From positions 4,898,001 through 4,962,000 of the forward strand of contig OZ243976.1 of NCBI GenBank assembly GCA_965214795.1: a DNA stretch of 64,000 nucleotides, read 5' to 3'. The number at the start of each line of letters is the position of its first letter. Positions within the stretch are counted from its first letter, which is position 1. The notes beneath the pieces were generated by a model. That model was not told the origin of the DNA, searched no databases, and saw only the letters and a list, made by a program, of their open reading frames with translations. Both the position numbers and the translations under genes were made by a program. Origin of the DNA: JAJDXW01 sp965214795 (GTDB taxonomy: Bacteria; Pseudomonadota; Gammaproteobacteria; HK1). Of this stretch, positions 50,392 through 59,418 are shown in pieces.

Positions 50392-53166
50392 TCACCCCGC
50401 CCGGGCCAAGCGCTCGACCTGGTCGCGGAGCCGGCCGACCACCCTCCCGAGCTCCGCCGCCCGCTCGCGCTGCTTCTCCACCACCGGCGCCGGGGCCCGC
50501 GTCACGAAGGCCTCGTTCGCGAGTTTCGCCTCGACCTGTCCGAGGTCCCGGACCCGCTTCTCGATCTCGCGCTCGAGGCGCGCCCGCTCCGCCGCGAGGT
50601 CCACCGTGCCCTCGAAGGGGAGCAGGATCTTGAGCGCCCCTGCGAACGCCGCCGCCCCCGGTGGGGACGGCGCGTCCGGATCGAGCCAGATGAGCCCATC
50701 GAGTCGCGCAAGGCTCCTGAGCAGGTCCGGATGCGCCTCGACCCGCGCGACGTCGAGCGGACCGCCCCCCTGGAGGCGGACCGCGATCCGTCGCCCGGAC
50801 GCGATGTCCATCTGCCCGCGCACGTGCCGCACCGCGAGCACGAACGTCTTGATCCAACCGACCTCCGCCTCCGCCACGGGGTCCATCTCCCCGGGCTCGG
50901 GCCAGGGCTGAAGCATGACCGTCTCGCCCACGACTCCCGCCGCCGGGGCGACCCGGCGCCAGAGGTCCTCGGTGACGAACGGCATGACGGGGTGCAGGAA
51001 CCTGAGCAGGGTCTCGAACACCTCCACCAGGGTGCGCCGGGTGGCCGCGCGTGCCGCCTCCGGCACGTCCGGCCCCGCGAGCACCGGCTTGGTCAGCTCG
51101 AGGTACCAGTCGCAGAACTCGTTCCACGTGAAGTCGTAGAGGCTCGTCGCGACATGGTCGAAGCGGTAGCTCTCGAAGCCGTCCCGGACCTGCTCCGCGA
51201 GGGCGGCGAGCCGGGACCGGATCCACCGGTCGGCGACCGAAGGGGCTCCGGCGGCGGCGTTCCCCGGCTCGCCGGACGGTTCGGCGTTGCGCAGCACGTA
51301 GCGGGCCGCGTTCCAGAGCTTGTTGCAGAAGTTCCGGTTCCCTTCGATGCGGCCGAGGTCGAAGCGGATGTTGCGCCCGTTGGTCGCGAGCGAGCAGAAC
51401 GTGAAGCGCAACGCGTCCGTCCCGTATGCCGGGATCCCGTCCGGAAACTGCCGGCGGGTGACGTCGGCGATGCGCGGGGCGTCCTCCGGCTTCATGAGCC
51501 CGGTGGTCCGCTTGACGACCAGCGACTCGAGATCGATGCCGTCGATGAGGTCCAGGGGGTCGAGAATGTTGCCCCGCGACTTCGACATCTTCTCCCCGTC
51601 CGCGTCGAGCACGAGGCCGTGGATGTAGACGTGGTCGAACGGCACGTCGTCCATGAACTCGACCCCCATCATGATCATCCGGGCGACCCAGAAGAAGATG
51701 ATGTCGAACCCGGTCACGAGGACCCGGGTCGGGTAGAACCGGGCGAGCCGCTCCGACTCCCGCGGCCATCCCAGGGTCGAGAACGGCCACAGGGCCGACG
51801 AGAACCAGGTGTCGAGCACGTCCGGGTCGCGTTCCAGGGGGACGTCCGGATCGAGACCGTGGCGCGCCCGGATCTCCGCCTCGCTCCTTCCCACGTAGAC
51901 GGCGCCGTCCGGGCCGTACCACGCCGGGATGCGGTGGCCCCACCAGATCTGGCGGCTGACGCACCAGTCCTCGATGTCGTGCATCCACCGGAAATAGACC
52001 TTGGCCCAGCTCTCCGGCACGAAACGCACCGCCCCGGTCTCGACGGCGCGGATGGCCGGTTCCGCAAGCCGGGCGGCCCGCACGAACCACTGCGCGGTGA
52101 GGCGCGGCTCCACCACCGCGCCGGTCCGCTCGCCGCGCGGGATGTGGTGGCGGTACGCCTCCACCCGGCCGAGCCGCCCCGCCTCCCGGAGGTCCGCCAC
52201 GACCCGTTTGCGGGCCACGAAACGGTCGAGACCCCGATAGGCGCGGGGCGCGTTCTCGTTGAGGGAAGCGGTGTCCGTGAAGATGTCGATAAAGGGGAGC
52301 CCGTGACGCTCCCCGACCGCGTAGTCGTTGAAGTCGTGGGCGGGGGTGATCTTGAGGCAGCCGGTCCCGAATTCCGGAACCACGGACTCGTCCGCGATGA
52401 CCGGGATCCGGCGATCGCAGAGCGGAAGCTCGACCTCGCGCCCGACGAGGTCCGCGTAGCGCGGGTCGTCCGGGTGGACGGCGACCGCCACGTCCCCCAG
52501 CATGGTCTCCGGCCGGGTGGTCGCCACGGTGACGAAACCCGGCCCCCCGGGCGGCGGTTCGTGAAGCGGGTAGCGGATATGCCAGAGGTGGCCGTCCTCC
52601 TCCTCCGACTGCACCTCGAGGTCCGAGACGGCGGTGCGCAGGACCGGGTCCCAGTTCACGAGCCGCCGCCCGCGGTAGATGAGCCCCTTGTCGTGGAGCC
52701 GCACGAAGGTCTCCAGCACCGCCTCGGACAGCCCTTCGTCCAGGGTGAATCGCTCCGTCGCCCAGTCGACGGAGGCGCCGAGACGGCGGAGCTGGTTCCG
52801 AATGGTCTCGCCGGATTGCCGGGTCCAGTCCCACACCCGTTCGACGAACGCTTCGCGACCAAGGCTCCTCCGGTCGCGGCCCTCGGCTTCGACCTGGCGT
52901 TCGACCACCACCTGGGTCGCGATCCCGGCGTGGTCCGTCCCTACCTGCCACAGGGTGTCGCAGCCCCGCATGCGGCGATGGCGGATGAGGATGTCCATGA
53001 TCGTGTCCTGGAACGCATGCCCCATGTGCAGGGTTCCGGTCACGTTCGGCGGCGGGATCATGATGCAGTACGGCGGGCCGCCGCCGCGCGGCGCGAACCA
53101 GCCGCCCGCTTCCCAGGCGGCGTACATGCCGCTCTCGATGCGGCGGGGATCGTAGGTCGTTTCCAT
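50392..53166 (-). CDS. valS: Valyl-tRNA synthetase
   Basis: A 924-residue class I synthetase. The HIGH-type motif is HMGH (47-50) in NVTGTLHMGHAFQDTI; the editing domain carries TTRPETMLGD and GTGCLKITPAHDFND; KMSKSRGN is near residue 525. The anticodon-binding domain and the C-terminal coiled-coil arm (about 860-924, LEREIEKRVRDLGQVEAKL) are present, so the protein is complete. It follows the unknown gene at 53232-53930 in the pepA-holC-valS block. Confidence 0.97.
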   Translation of the reverse strand: METTYDPRRIESGMYAAWEAGGWFAPRGGGPPYCIMIPPPNVTGTLHMGHAFQDTIMDILIRHRRMRGCDTLWQVGTDHAGIATQVVVERQVEAEGRDRRSLGREAFVERVWDWTRQSGETIRNQLRRLGASVDWATERFTLDEGLSEAVLETFVRLHDKGLIYRGRRLVNWDPVLRTAVSDLEVQSEEEDGHLWHIRYPLHEPPPGGPGFVTVATTRPETMLGDVAVAVHPDDPRYADLVGREVELPLCDRRIPVIADESVVPEFGTGCLKITPAHDFNDYAVGERHGLPFIDIFTDTASLNENAPRAYRGLDRFVARKRVVADLREAGRLGRVEAYRHHIPRGERTGAVVEPRLTAQWFVRAARLAEPAIRAVETGAVRFVPESWAKVYFRWMHDIEDWCVSRQIWWGHRIPAWYGPDGAVYVGRSEAEIRARHGLDPDVPLERDPDVLDTWFSSALWPFSTLGWPRESERLARFYPTRVLVTGFDIIFFWVARMIMMGVEFMDDVPFDHVYIHGLVLDADGEKMSKSRGNILDPLDLIDGIDLESLVVKRTTGLMKPEDAPRIADVTRRQFPDGIPAYGTDALRFTFCSLATNGRNIRFDLGRIEGNRNFCNKLWNAARYVLRNAEPSGEPGNAAAGAPSVADRWIRSRLAALAEQVRDGFESYRFDHVATSLYDFTWNEFCDWYLELTKPVLAGPDVPEAARAATRRTLVEVFETLLRFLHPVMPFVTEDLWRRVAPAAGVVGETVMLQPWPEPGEMDPVAEAEVGWIKTFVLAVRHVRGQMDIASGRRIAVRLQGGGPLDVARVEAHPDLLRSLARLDGLIWLDPDAPSPPGAAAFAGALKILLPFEGTVDLAAERARLEREIEKRVRDLGQVEAKLANEAFVTRAPAPVVEKQRERAAELGRVVGRLRDQVERLARAG

Positions 53167-53231
53167 GTGATCCGTGCTTGAGAACCGAAGGACGGAAAGG
53201 AACGCCGGGACGACGACGGAGCCCGCGGGGC

Positions 53232-53930
53232 TCAGTCGGCCGGACGATTCGACATCCGGACCAGCTCCTCGATGACCTCGGGGAGGATGATCGCCACGTG
53301 CTCGCGCACCCGGGCCGCGATATCCACCGCGGCGCGCTGCATCGCTTCCTCGGTGCCGGTCTGGACGATGACGTCGATCTCGTTCGCGAGCCGGTCGATG
53401 AGGTGGCGGTAGACCTCGGGGTCGAGCGACGGGGGAGGGGCGTCGCCGTACCGTTCGCCGCCCGGAGCGCCGTCCGCACCGACGTCCTGGGAATCGAGAT
53501 TCCGATCGAGCTCGTCGATGCGGAGGAGAGGACCGTCCGAGATGATCTCGAACCCGAGCGGAAGGGGCACCCGGGCCCGATCCGGCGCTCTCTCCGGCCC
53601 CCCCCCCGGCTCTTCCTCCTTCACCCTGGCGGCCTCGGACCCGCCCTCCGTTCCTCCCGCGGAGCGCTCGGCGGCCGGCGTCACCACGTCGCGGAGCAAC
53701 GGCAGCGCCTCCGGTCCCCCCGGGTCCCCCAGGTCCCCCAGGTCCCCGGACGGACCCTCCGGGCCGGGCGCCCCGCGCGGGTGCGCCACCGGCGGAACCC
53801 CGCGCTCGTCGAGCATCTTCTCGAGCGTCGCGAGCACGTCGTCGAGCCGGCCAATCGGATCGGCCGGCGATTCCGGTGCAGCCGGCCACCGGCGCCCCTC
53901 CGGCTTGCGCCTGCTCCGCTCGTGGGCCAT
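53232..53930 (-). CDS. Unknown protein between holC and valS
   Basis: A 232-residue, low-complexity protein: a charged N-terminus, a Gly/Pro/Glu-rich middle that includes a short DNA-level repeat (GDLGDLGD, about 53724-53756), and a conserved-looking helical C-terminus (VYRHLIDRLANEIDVIVQTG, then IILPEVIEELVRM). Genes of this type are sometimes seen beside holC, but I recognise no function. It starts 5 bp after holC and ends 65 bp before valS, so it is part of the operon. Confidence 0.6.
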   Translation of the reverse strand: MAHERSRRKPEGRRWPAAPESPADPIGRLDDVLATLEKMLDERGVPPVAHPRGAPGPEGPSGDLGDLGDPGGPEALPLLRDVVTPAAERSAGGTEGGSEAARVKEEEPGGGPERAPDRARVPLPLGFEIISDGPLLRIDELDRNLDSQDVGADGAPGGERYGDAPPPSLDPEVYRHLIDRLANEIDVIVQTGTEEAMQRAAVDIAARVREHVAIILPEVIEELVRMSNRPAD

Positions 53931-53935
53931 CAGGA

Positions 53936-54388
53936 TCAAAGCCGGTGGGTCTTCAGCTCGCAGCCGACCGCGCGGTACCGGCGAAATCGCTCGCGGCCGA
54001 CGGCCCGGGCGGCCTCCGCTCCCCCGATCACCTCCGCGACCCGGGCGAAACGCTCGAATCCGTCCGGCACGCGAGTGTCGAGGTTGAGCAGGAGGTCGTC
54101 GGCGAACCCCGGGAGCGGGCCCCAGCCGACCGTGACCGGCGCGCCCGGCACGGCGGCGGCCGGGGCCTCGTCCACGCCGCACATCGAGTGGGGGACGAAG
54201 CTCTCGTCGCGCCAGGTCCAGAGCAGGTCGTCCAGCCGCTGGGCGGACTCCAGCGAGTCGGCGTGCAGGTGCACCCGGTGGCCGCGGCGCCACGCCGTCT
54301 CCGCGATCCGGCACGCGGTCGCGTCGCAGGCGGTCGCCCGCGGCTCCTCGACGAGATAGAAGTCGACCCGCGGCTTGTCCAACGGCAC
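53936..54388 (-). CDS. holC: DNA polymerase III subunit chi
   Basis: A 150-residue clamp-loader accessory protein that connects the replisome to SSB. The N-terminus PRVDFYLVEE and the middle stretch LDDLLWTWRDESFVPH are characteristic of HolC; the C-terminus RFRRYRAVGCELKTHRL fits the family end. The GTG at 54388 shares one base with the pepA stop (TAGTG), keeping the pepA-holC-valS order of E. coli. Confidence 0.9.
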   Translation of the reverse strand: MPLDKPRVDFYLVEEPRATACDATACRIAETAWRRGHRVHLHADSLESAQRLDDLLWTWRDESFVPHSMCGVDEAPAAAVPGAPVTVGWGPLPGFADDLLLNLDTRVPDGFERFARVAEVIGGAEAARAVGRERFRRYRAVGCELKTHRL

Positions 54389-55893
54389 TACCGGCCCGCC
54401 CGGTCGATCAGGTACTGCACGAGAAGCGGCACCGGCCGGCCGGTCGCTCCCTTGTCCTTCCCGCTCTCCCACGCGGTGCCCGCGATGTCGAGGTGCGCCC
54501 AGCGCCGCCCGCGCGCGAATCGCGAGAGGAACACCGCCGCGGTCACCGACCCCGCCGGACGGCCCCCGACGTTGGCGACGTCCGCGAAGTTGCTCTTCAG
54601 CGCCTCCTCGTACTCCGGCCACACCGGAAGCTCCCAGCAACTGTCCCCGGACCTCGCGGCGGCGGCCCGCAGCTCGTCGCCGAGTTCGCGGGAATTCGTG
54701 AAGAGGCCGCTCGCGACGTGGCCGAGGGCGATGATGCACGCGCCGGTCAGGGTGGCGACGTCGATGACCGTGTCCGGGTCGTAGCGCTCCGCGTAGGTGA
54801 TCGCGTCGCAGAGGATGAGCCGCCCCTCGGCGTCGGTGTTGAGGATCTCGATGGTCTGGCCGGAGAGGGAGGTCACGATGTCACCCGGCTTGCAGGCCTG
54901 GCCGTCGGGAAGGTTCTCGACGGCGGGGACGACGGACGTCACGTTGAGGGGAAGGCCGAGCTGCGCGGCCGCCCGGATCGCCCCGAGCACGCTCGCCGCC
55001 CCGCACATGTCGAACTTCATCTCGTCCATGGCGGCGGCCGGCTTGATGGAGATGCCCCCGGAGTCGAACGTCACCCCCTTCCCCACCAGCACGACCGGCG
55101 CTTCGTCCGACCGCCCCCCGGCGTACCGGACGACGATGAGCTTCGGCGGCTGGCGGCTTCCGCGCGCGACCGCGAGCAGGGCACCCATGCCGAGCTCGCG
55201 CATGCGCTCCTCTTCGAGGACCTCGGTGGATATCGCTTCGAACTCGTCCGCGAGGGCGGCCGCGCACTCGGCGAGATGGGAGGGCGTGCACACGTTGCCG
55301 GGGCGGTTGCCGAGGTCGCGGGCGAGACGCTTCCCGGCATCGACCGCGACCGCCTCGGCGAGAGCGCGGACCGCTCCGGTGCGGGCCGTGGGATCGCCGC
55401 CCGAGGAGTGGATCGCGACGCGCCGGAGGCGGGGAGCGGAGGCCGCGTCCTTCTCGGACTTGTACTCGTCGAACCGGTACGCGGCGTCGCCGTAGGCTTC
55501 CGCCACCGCGCGGACCCGCCAGGCTTCGTCGCCTCCCCCGAACTGCGCCTCGGCGAGGAAATCCGCCGCCGCGCGCGACCCGGTGCCCGCGACGGCCCGC
55601 GCGGCCGACCGGGCCGCCCGCCGGAAGGTGCGCTCGTCGAGGCTGTCCCGCGCCCCGAGGCGCACGAGCAGAACCCGCTTGGCCGGCAGGCCGGGCGGGC
55701 GGTGCACGAGGGCGGTCGACCCGCCGGCCGGAGAGAGGTCACCGTCCGCGAGCACCTGGCCGAGCGCGCCGCCCGCCGCCTCGTCCACCCGTCGGGCGGA
55801 GGGGGTCGGATCGCGCCGATCGTACACCCCGAGCACGAGGCAGTCGGTCCGCCGTGCGAGCGGGTTGATGCGTGCGGTTGAGAATTCGACCAT
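54388..55893 (-). CDS. pepA: Leucyl aminopeptidase PepA
   Basis: A 501-residue M17 aminopeptidase with two metals at the active site. The metal and catalytic motifs are VGKGVTFDSGGISIKP, MDEMKFDMCGAASVLG, and NTDAEGRLILCDA, all complete. In E. coli PepA also acts as a DNA-binding protein (XerCD recombination, carAB control). The start at 55893 gives family length; the upstream frame is shadow sequence. It is divergent from lptF as in E. coli. Confidence 0.95.
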   Translation of the reverse strand: MVEFSTARINPLARRTDCLVLGVYDRRDPTPSARRVDEAAGGALGQVLADGDLSPAGGSTALVHRPPGLPAKRVLLVRLGARDSLDERTFRRAARSAARAVAGTGSRAAADFLAEAQFGGGDEAWRVRAVAEAYGDAAYRFDEYKSEKDAASAPRLRRVAIHSSGGDPTARTGAVRALAEAVAVDAGKRLARDLGNRPGNVCTPSHLAECAAALADEFEAISTEVLEEERMRELGMGALLAVARGSRQPPKLIVVRYAGGRSDEAPVVLVGKGVTFDSGGISIKPAAAMDEMKFDMCGAASVLGAIRAAAQLGLPLNVTSVVPAVENLPDGQACKPGDIVTSLSGQTIEILNTDAEGRLILCDAITYAERYDPDTVIDVATLTGACIIALGHVASGLFTNSRELGDELRAAAARSGDSCWELPVWPEYEEALKSNFADVANVGGRPAGSVTAAVFLSRFARGRRWAHLDIAGTAWESGKDKGATGRPVPLLVQYLIDRAGR

Positions 55894-56091
55894 AACGCCC
55901 GTCCCGTTTCCCGTATGCTTGAACTTCCGCTCCCCCATTCGACCCGGTTCGCTCCGATTCGCTCCGGGACTCCCGCACCGAGGGAGGGGCGGGAGGGGCG
56001 GCCGCCGAAGGCCGGCAACCGTCTGGTGATCCATTGAAACCGCGAAGTCTAGCTTGCAATTCGGGCAAAGTCCCGGTCTCCCCCGCAGCAA
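55894..56091. promoter_or_regulatory. Remaining pepA-lptF divergent promoter region
   Basis: About 198 bp between the pepA start and the first inserted repeat. Promoters for pepA, and perhaps the original lptF promoter, should lie here; no clear -35/-10 pair could be fixed. Inserted repeats now separate this region from lptF. Confidence 0.35.
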
Positions 56092-56223
56092 CAGCAGTTC
56101 TCATTTTGGCGCCTGACTTTACCCTGAGCCGCAAGCCGTCTTCTCCTGGCGACTCGATCCGGGGCGGATCGACGGTCGTGCCGATCCCGCCGCGGGACCC
56201 GACGAGCAAAATGAGAACTGCTG
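56092..56223. mobile_element. MITE-like repeat R1, copy 2
   Basis: A 132-bp element with the same 17-bp inverted ends as copy 1, inserted in the opposite orientation. The flanks are CCGCAGCAA (56083-56091) and CCGCGGCAA (56224-56232), a 9-bp duplication with one mismatch. It lacks the 11-bp internal duplication of copy 1. Confidence 0.9.
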
Positions 56224-56234
56224 CCGCGGCAACA

Positions 56235-56407
56235 CAGGACCGTTCCTTTATCGTGATCGAGGGCCGGAGGCGGGTGCGGGTCCGCCGCCCGCGCGATCGA
56301 GGGCCGCCTCATCCGGCCCGAACCGACCCGCACACGACGAAATGCGCTCCAAAGCGGCCTGCCGAACAGGCCCGGTTCACCCGTAGCCGGACAAAAAACG
56401 AGCCCTG
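56235..56407 (-). repeat. Dispersed repeat R2, copy 2
   Basis: A 173-bp R2 copy, minus orientation relative to the other three, starting CAGGACCG and ending GAGCCCTG. Flanks CGCGGCAAC (56225-56233) and CGCAGCAAC (56408-56416) match at eight of nine positions. Only 18 bp separate its end from the lptF start, so it contributes the leader of lptF. Confidence 0.8.
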
Positions 56408-56425
56408 CGCAGCAACGGGGCGGCG

Positions 56426-58009
56426 ATGATCCTGCGCCGCTACCTCGTGCGTGAGGCGTTCATCGCATTCGCGGCCGTGCTCGCCACCCTGATGCTGGTG
56501 GTCGTCGCAGCCCGGTTCGCCAACTACCTCGCGGCGGCGGCCGAGGGGCAGATCGGACGCGCGTTCATCCTCGAGCTCGTTGCCCTCAAGTGCATCGACG
56601 CTCTGACTCCGCTCCTCCCGGCCAGCGTGTTCGCGGGGCTCTTGCTCGCCCTTGGCCGGTTCGACCGCGATCACGAGATCGTCGCGATGCTCGCGGGGGG
56701 GCTCGGCCGGGGCGCCCTCGCGGGCGCCATGCTCTGCCTCGGGCTCGGATTCGCGGCAGCCGCGGGGGCCCTCTCCCTGGTAGCCGCACCCTGGGTGAGC
56801 GAGCGGTACCAGTCGCTGAAGGCGCACGCCCGCGACTCGGCGGATCTCTCGCAGATCGTCGCGGAGCGCTTCATGCACTTCGGACACACCGACCCGGTCT
56901 TCTACGTCGAGCGCCTGAGCGGCGGCAACCGCTCGATGGAGAAGGTGTTCATGCACACGTCCCAGGGCGGGGAGGACGAGGTAATCCTGGCCCCGAACGC
57001 CCGCTACGTCTCCCGGGAGGACGGCCGCTTCGTGGTGCTCGAGGCGGGGCGCCGCTACGTGGGGACCCCTGGCCGGGGCGATTGGTCGTCGACCCGCTTC
57101 ACCCGCTACACGGTGCGCATCCGCGAGACGCAGACCCGCACCTCGGCCGATCGGGCGGACACGATGTCGACGGCGCGGCTCTGGGAGGCAGGCACCTCCG
57201 ACCGGGTCGCGTCGGCGGAACTCCAGTGGCGCCTGTCGCAGCCGGTGCTGACCCTCGTGCTCGCGAGTATCGCGGTCACCCTTTCGGGAACGTCCCGCGG
57301 CCGGTTCGACCGCCTGCTGCTCGGAACCGCCTGCTATCTCGCGTACCTCGGCCTGGTGCTCGGCGCCACCGGAGCGATCCAGTCGGGCGATCTCCCGGCC
57401 CGGATCGGGGTATGGCCGATACACGGCGGCTTCGCGACAGCCGCGATCCTGCTCTTCCTGCGCTCCCTCCGTGCCCCGCGGACGCGGAGGTGGCCGGCCG
57501 AGGCACTCGAGGAGCTCACCCGGTCGGTCCTCCGTACCCTGCGGACGCGGAGGCGGCCGGCCGAGGCACTCAAGGAGCTCACCCGGTCGGTCCTCCGTAC
57601 CCTGCGGATACGGAGGCGGCCGGCCGAGGCACTCGATGAGCTCACCCGGTCGGTCCTCCGTACCCTGCGGACGCGGAGGCGGCCGGCCGAGGCACTCAAG
57701 GAGCTCACCCGGTCGGTCCTCCGTACCCTGCGGATACGGAGGCGGCCGGCCGAGGCACTCGATGAGCTCACCCGGTCGGTCCTCCGTACCCTGCGGACGC
57801 GGAGGCGGCCGGCCGAGGCACTCGAGGAACTCACCCGGTCGGTCCTCCGTGCCCTGCGGACACGGAGGCGGCCGGCCGAGGCACTCGAGGAACTCACCCG
57901 GTCGGTCCTCCGTGCCCTGCGGACACGGAGGCGGCCGGCCGAGGCACTCGAGGAACTCACCCGGTCGGTCCTCCGTGCCCTGCGGACACGGAGGCGGCCG
58001 CGAGCGTGA
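56426..58009 (+). CDS. lptF: LPS export permease LptF with a long C-terminal tandem-repeat tail
   Basis: Residues 1-348 are a normal LptF (YjgP/YjgQ family), one of two membrane subunits of the LptB2FG transporter that extracts lipopolysaccharide from the inner membrane. It has three N-terminal helices, a periplasmic jelly-roll part (FGHTDPVFYVERLSG to about 230), and three C-terminal helices ending AAILLFLRSLR. Instead of ending there, it continues for about 180 residues as a 21-residue tandem repeat (consensus ALRTRRRPAEALEELTRSVL plus one residue). The stop overlaps the lptG GTG by 4 bp, so the repeats are translated. Confidence 0.9.
   Translation: MILRRYLVREAFIAFAAVLATLMLVVVAARFANYLAAAAEGQIGRAFILELVALKCIDALTPLLPASVFAGLLLALGRFDRDHEIVAMLAGGLGRGALAGAMLCLGLGFAAAAGALSLVAAPWVSERYQSLKAHARDSADLSQIVAERFMHFGHTDPVFYVERLSGGNRSMEKVFMHTSQGGEDEVILAPNARYVSREDGRFVVLEAGRRYVGTPGRGDWSSTRFTRYTVRIRETQTRTSADRADTMSTARLWEAGTSDRVASAELQWRLSQPVLTLVLASIAVTLSGTSRGRFDRLLLGTACYLAYLGLVLGATGAIQSGDLPARIGVWPIHGGFATAAILLFLRSLRAPRTRRWPAEALEELTRSVLRTLRTRRRPAEALKELTRSVLRTLRIRRRPAEALDELTRSVLRTLRTRRRPAEALKELTRSVLRTLRIRRRPAEALDELTRSVLRTLRTRRRPAEALEELTRSVLRALRTRRRPAEALEELTRSVLRALRTRRRPAEALEELTRSVLRALRTRRRPRA
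57470..58006 (+). repeat. 63-bp in-frame tandem repeat array in lptF
   Basis: Eight full 63-bp units and one partial unit, starting at 57470, 57533, 57596, 57659, 57722, 57785, 57848, 57911 and 57974. Units 2/4 (KEL variant) and 3/5 (RIRRRP, DEL variant) are near-identical pairs, so a two-unit block was itself duplicated; units 6-8 are close to each other. The period is a multiple of three, so changes in copy number keep the frame and the lptG coupling. Confidence 0.95.
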
Positions 58010-59115
58010 TCCTCCACCGCTACATCGTCCGGCACGTGCTCGGCGGGATTCTCGTCGTCTTCACCGGGCTCGTCTCGCTCTTCTTCATCAGCGACCTCAT
58101 CGTCGACCTCGACAACGTGGGCCGCGGCGATTTCGACTACCCCGCCGCCCTCGCGTTCGTGCTGATGCGGATGCCGGGCCGCATGTACGCCCTGCTGCCC
58201 GCCGCCACCCTCATCGGAGGGCTGCTCGGTCTCGGGGTGCTCGCCCGCAGCTCGGAGCTGACCGCGATGCGGGCGGCCGGCGCCCCGGTCTCCCGGATCG
58301 TGGGCGCGACGCTCGGGGCGGGCGCGCTGATCATCGCGCTCGGGCTGGTGGTCGGAGAATGGATTGCGCCGCGGGCGGAGCGGCTTGCGCACGACTGGCG
58401 CACCGCCGCCCTCACCGGGCAGGCCGGGCCCCGCGCCGGGGCCGGATTCTGGGGCCGCGACGGCCGGCGGTTCCTCCACTTCGGCGAGGTGCTGCCGAAC
58501 GGACAGCTTCGCGACGTGCGCGCGTTCGAGTTCGACGAGAAGGGGGAGCTGGCCACCGCTTGGCGGGCGGGCCGCGCCTCCTCCCTCACGGCCCCGGAGG
58601 AGGATGGCGGCTCGGCCGAGGGCACCGGGAAGGAGGCATTCTGGCGCCTCGAGGAGGTCGAGATCAGCCGCTTCTTCGGCGGCGGCGTGGAGACGAGAGC
58701 GATCGCGTCGATCCTGCGGCGGCTCCCCGCCGGGGCGGACCGACTCGACCGGCTCACCGCGCATCCGGGGTGGCTGTCGCTGCCCGAGATCGTCTCCTAC
58801 ATGCACTACCTGCGCGAGAACGGCCTCCGGACGGCGCACTACGATGCGGCCCTGTGGAGCCGGATCATGGCCCCGTTCTCCACCGCGGCGATGCTGTTCA
58901 CCGCGGTGGTTCTGGTGCTGGGGCCGCTTCGGCGGGCGGGCTTCGGGTCCCGGATCGTGGTCGGCGCGGCGCTCGGGATCGGGTTCCACATCCTCCAGAA
59001 GGTGGTGACCCAACTGGGTGTGGTGTACGACTGGCTCGCGCCGCTCGCCGCCGCCGCCCCGGTCGCGGCCCTCGGTCTCCTCGGGTGGTGGTGGCTGCGC
59101 CGCGCGACGGCCTGA
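58006..59115 (+). CDS. lptG: LPS export permease LptG
   Basis: A 369-residue partner of LptF with the same six-helix plus jelly-roll layout. The N-terminus (LHRYIVRHVLGGILVVFTGL) and GLGVLARSSELTAMRAAGAP, which carries the coupling-helix region, are typical; SRIMAPFSTAAMLF and GIGFHILQKVV are in the C-terminal helices. GTG start overlapping the lptF stop (GTGA). Length is normal, unlike LptF. Confidence 0.94.
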   Translation: MILHRYIVRHVLGGILVVFTGLVSLFFISDLIVDLDNVGRGDFDYPAALAFVLMRMPGRMYALLPAATLIGGLLGLGVLARSSELTAMRAAGAPVSRIVGATLGAGALIIALGLVVGEWIAPRAERLAHDWRTAALTGQAGPRAGAGFWGRDGRRFLHFGEVLPNGQLRDVRAFEFDEKGELATAWRAGRASSLTAPEEDGGSAEGTGKEAFWRLEEVEISRFFGGGVETRAIASILRRLPAGADRLDRLTAHPGWLSLPEIVSYMHYLRENGLRTAHYDAALWSRIMAPFSTAAMLFTAVVLVLGPLRRAGFGSRIVVGAALGIGFHILQKVVTQLGVVYDWLAPLAAAAPVAALGLLGWWWLRRATA

Positions 59116-59166
59116 GTGCTTCGCGCGGGAGGAAAGCCGGATCTTCCAGCGGGGGCTTGACCCTCG

Positions 59167-59339
59167 CAGGGCTCGTCTTTTGTCCGGCGATGAGTGAACC
59201 GGGCCTGTTCGGCAGGTCATTCGGGAGCGCATTTCGTCGTCCGCGTGTCGGTTCGGGTCTCATGAAGCGACCCTCGAGCGCACGGCAGGCCGATCCGCAC
59301 CCGCCCCCCGCACTCGGTCACGACGAAAAAACGGCCCTG
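59167..59339 (+). repeat. Dispersed repeat R2, copy 3
   Basis: A 173-bp copy with ends CAGGGCTCGTCTTTTGTCC and, on the other strand, CAGGGCCGTTTTTTCGTCG, giving imperfect inverted repeats. It fills much of the lptG-iscR gap and ends 79 bp before the iscR start. Its T-rich start could also act as a terminator for lptFG. Confidence 0.8.
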
Positions 59340-59418
59340 TACCGCCGGTCCTCCCGACTTGACCGGGCTCCCGCGATGTGTGACTTTGCCCGCCCGACGA
59401 TTCATCGACCCGGACGAC

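Noticed and set aside
57470..58006. CRISPR-like array
   Set aside because: The units are contiguous 63-bp repeats without spacers and are in frame with lptF.
59116..59418. A gene between lptG and iscR
   Set aside because: The stretch is mostly R2; open frames here come from the repeat and recur at the other copies.
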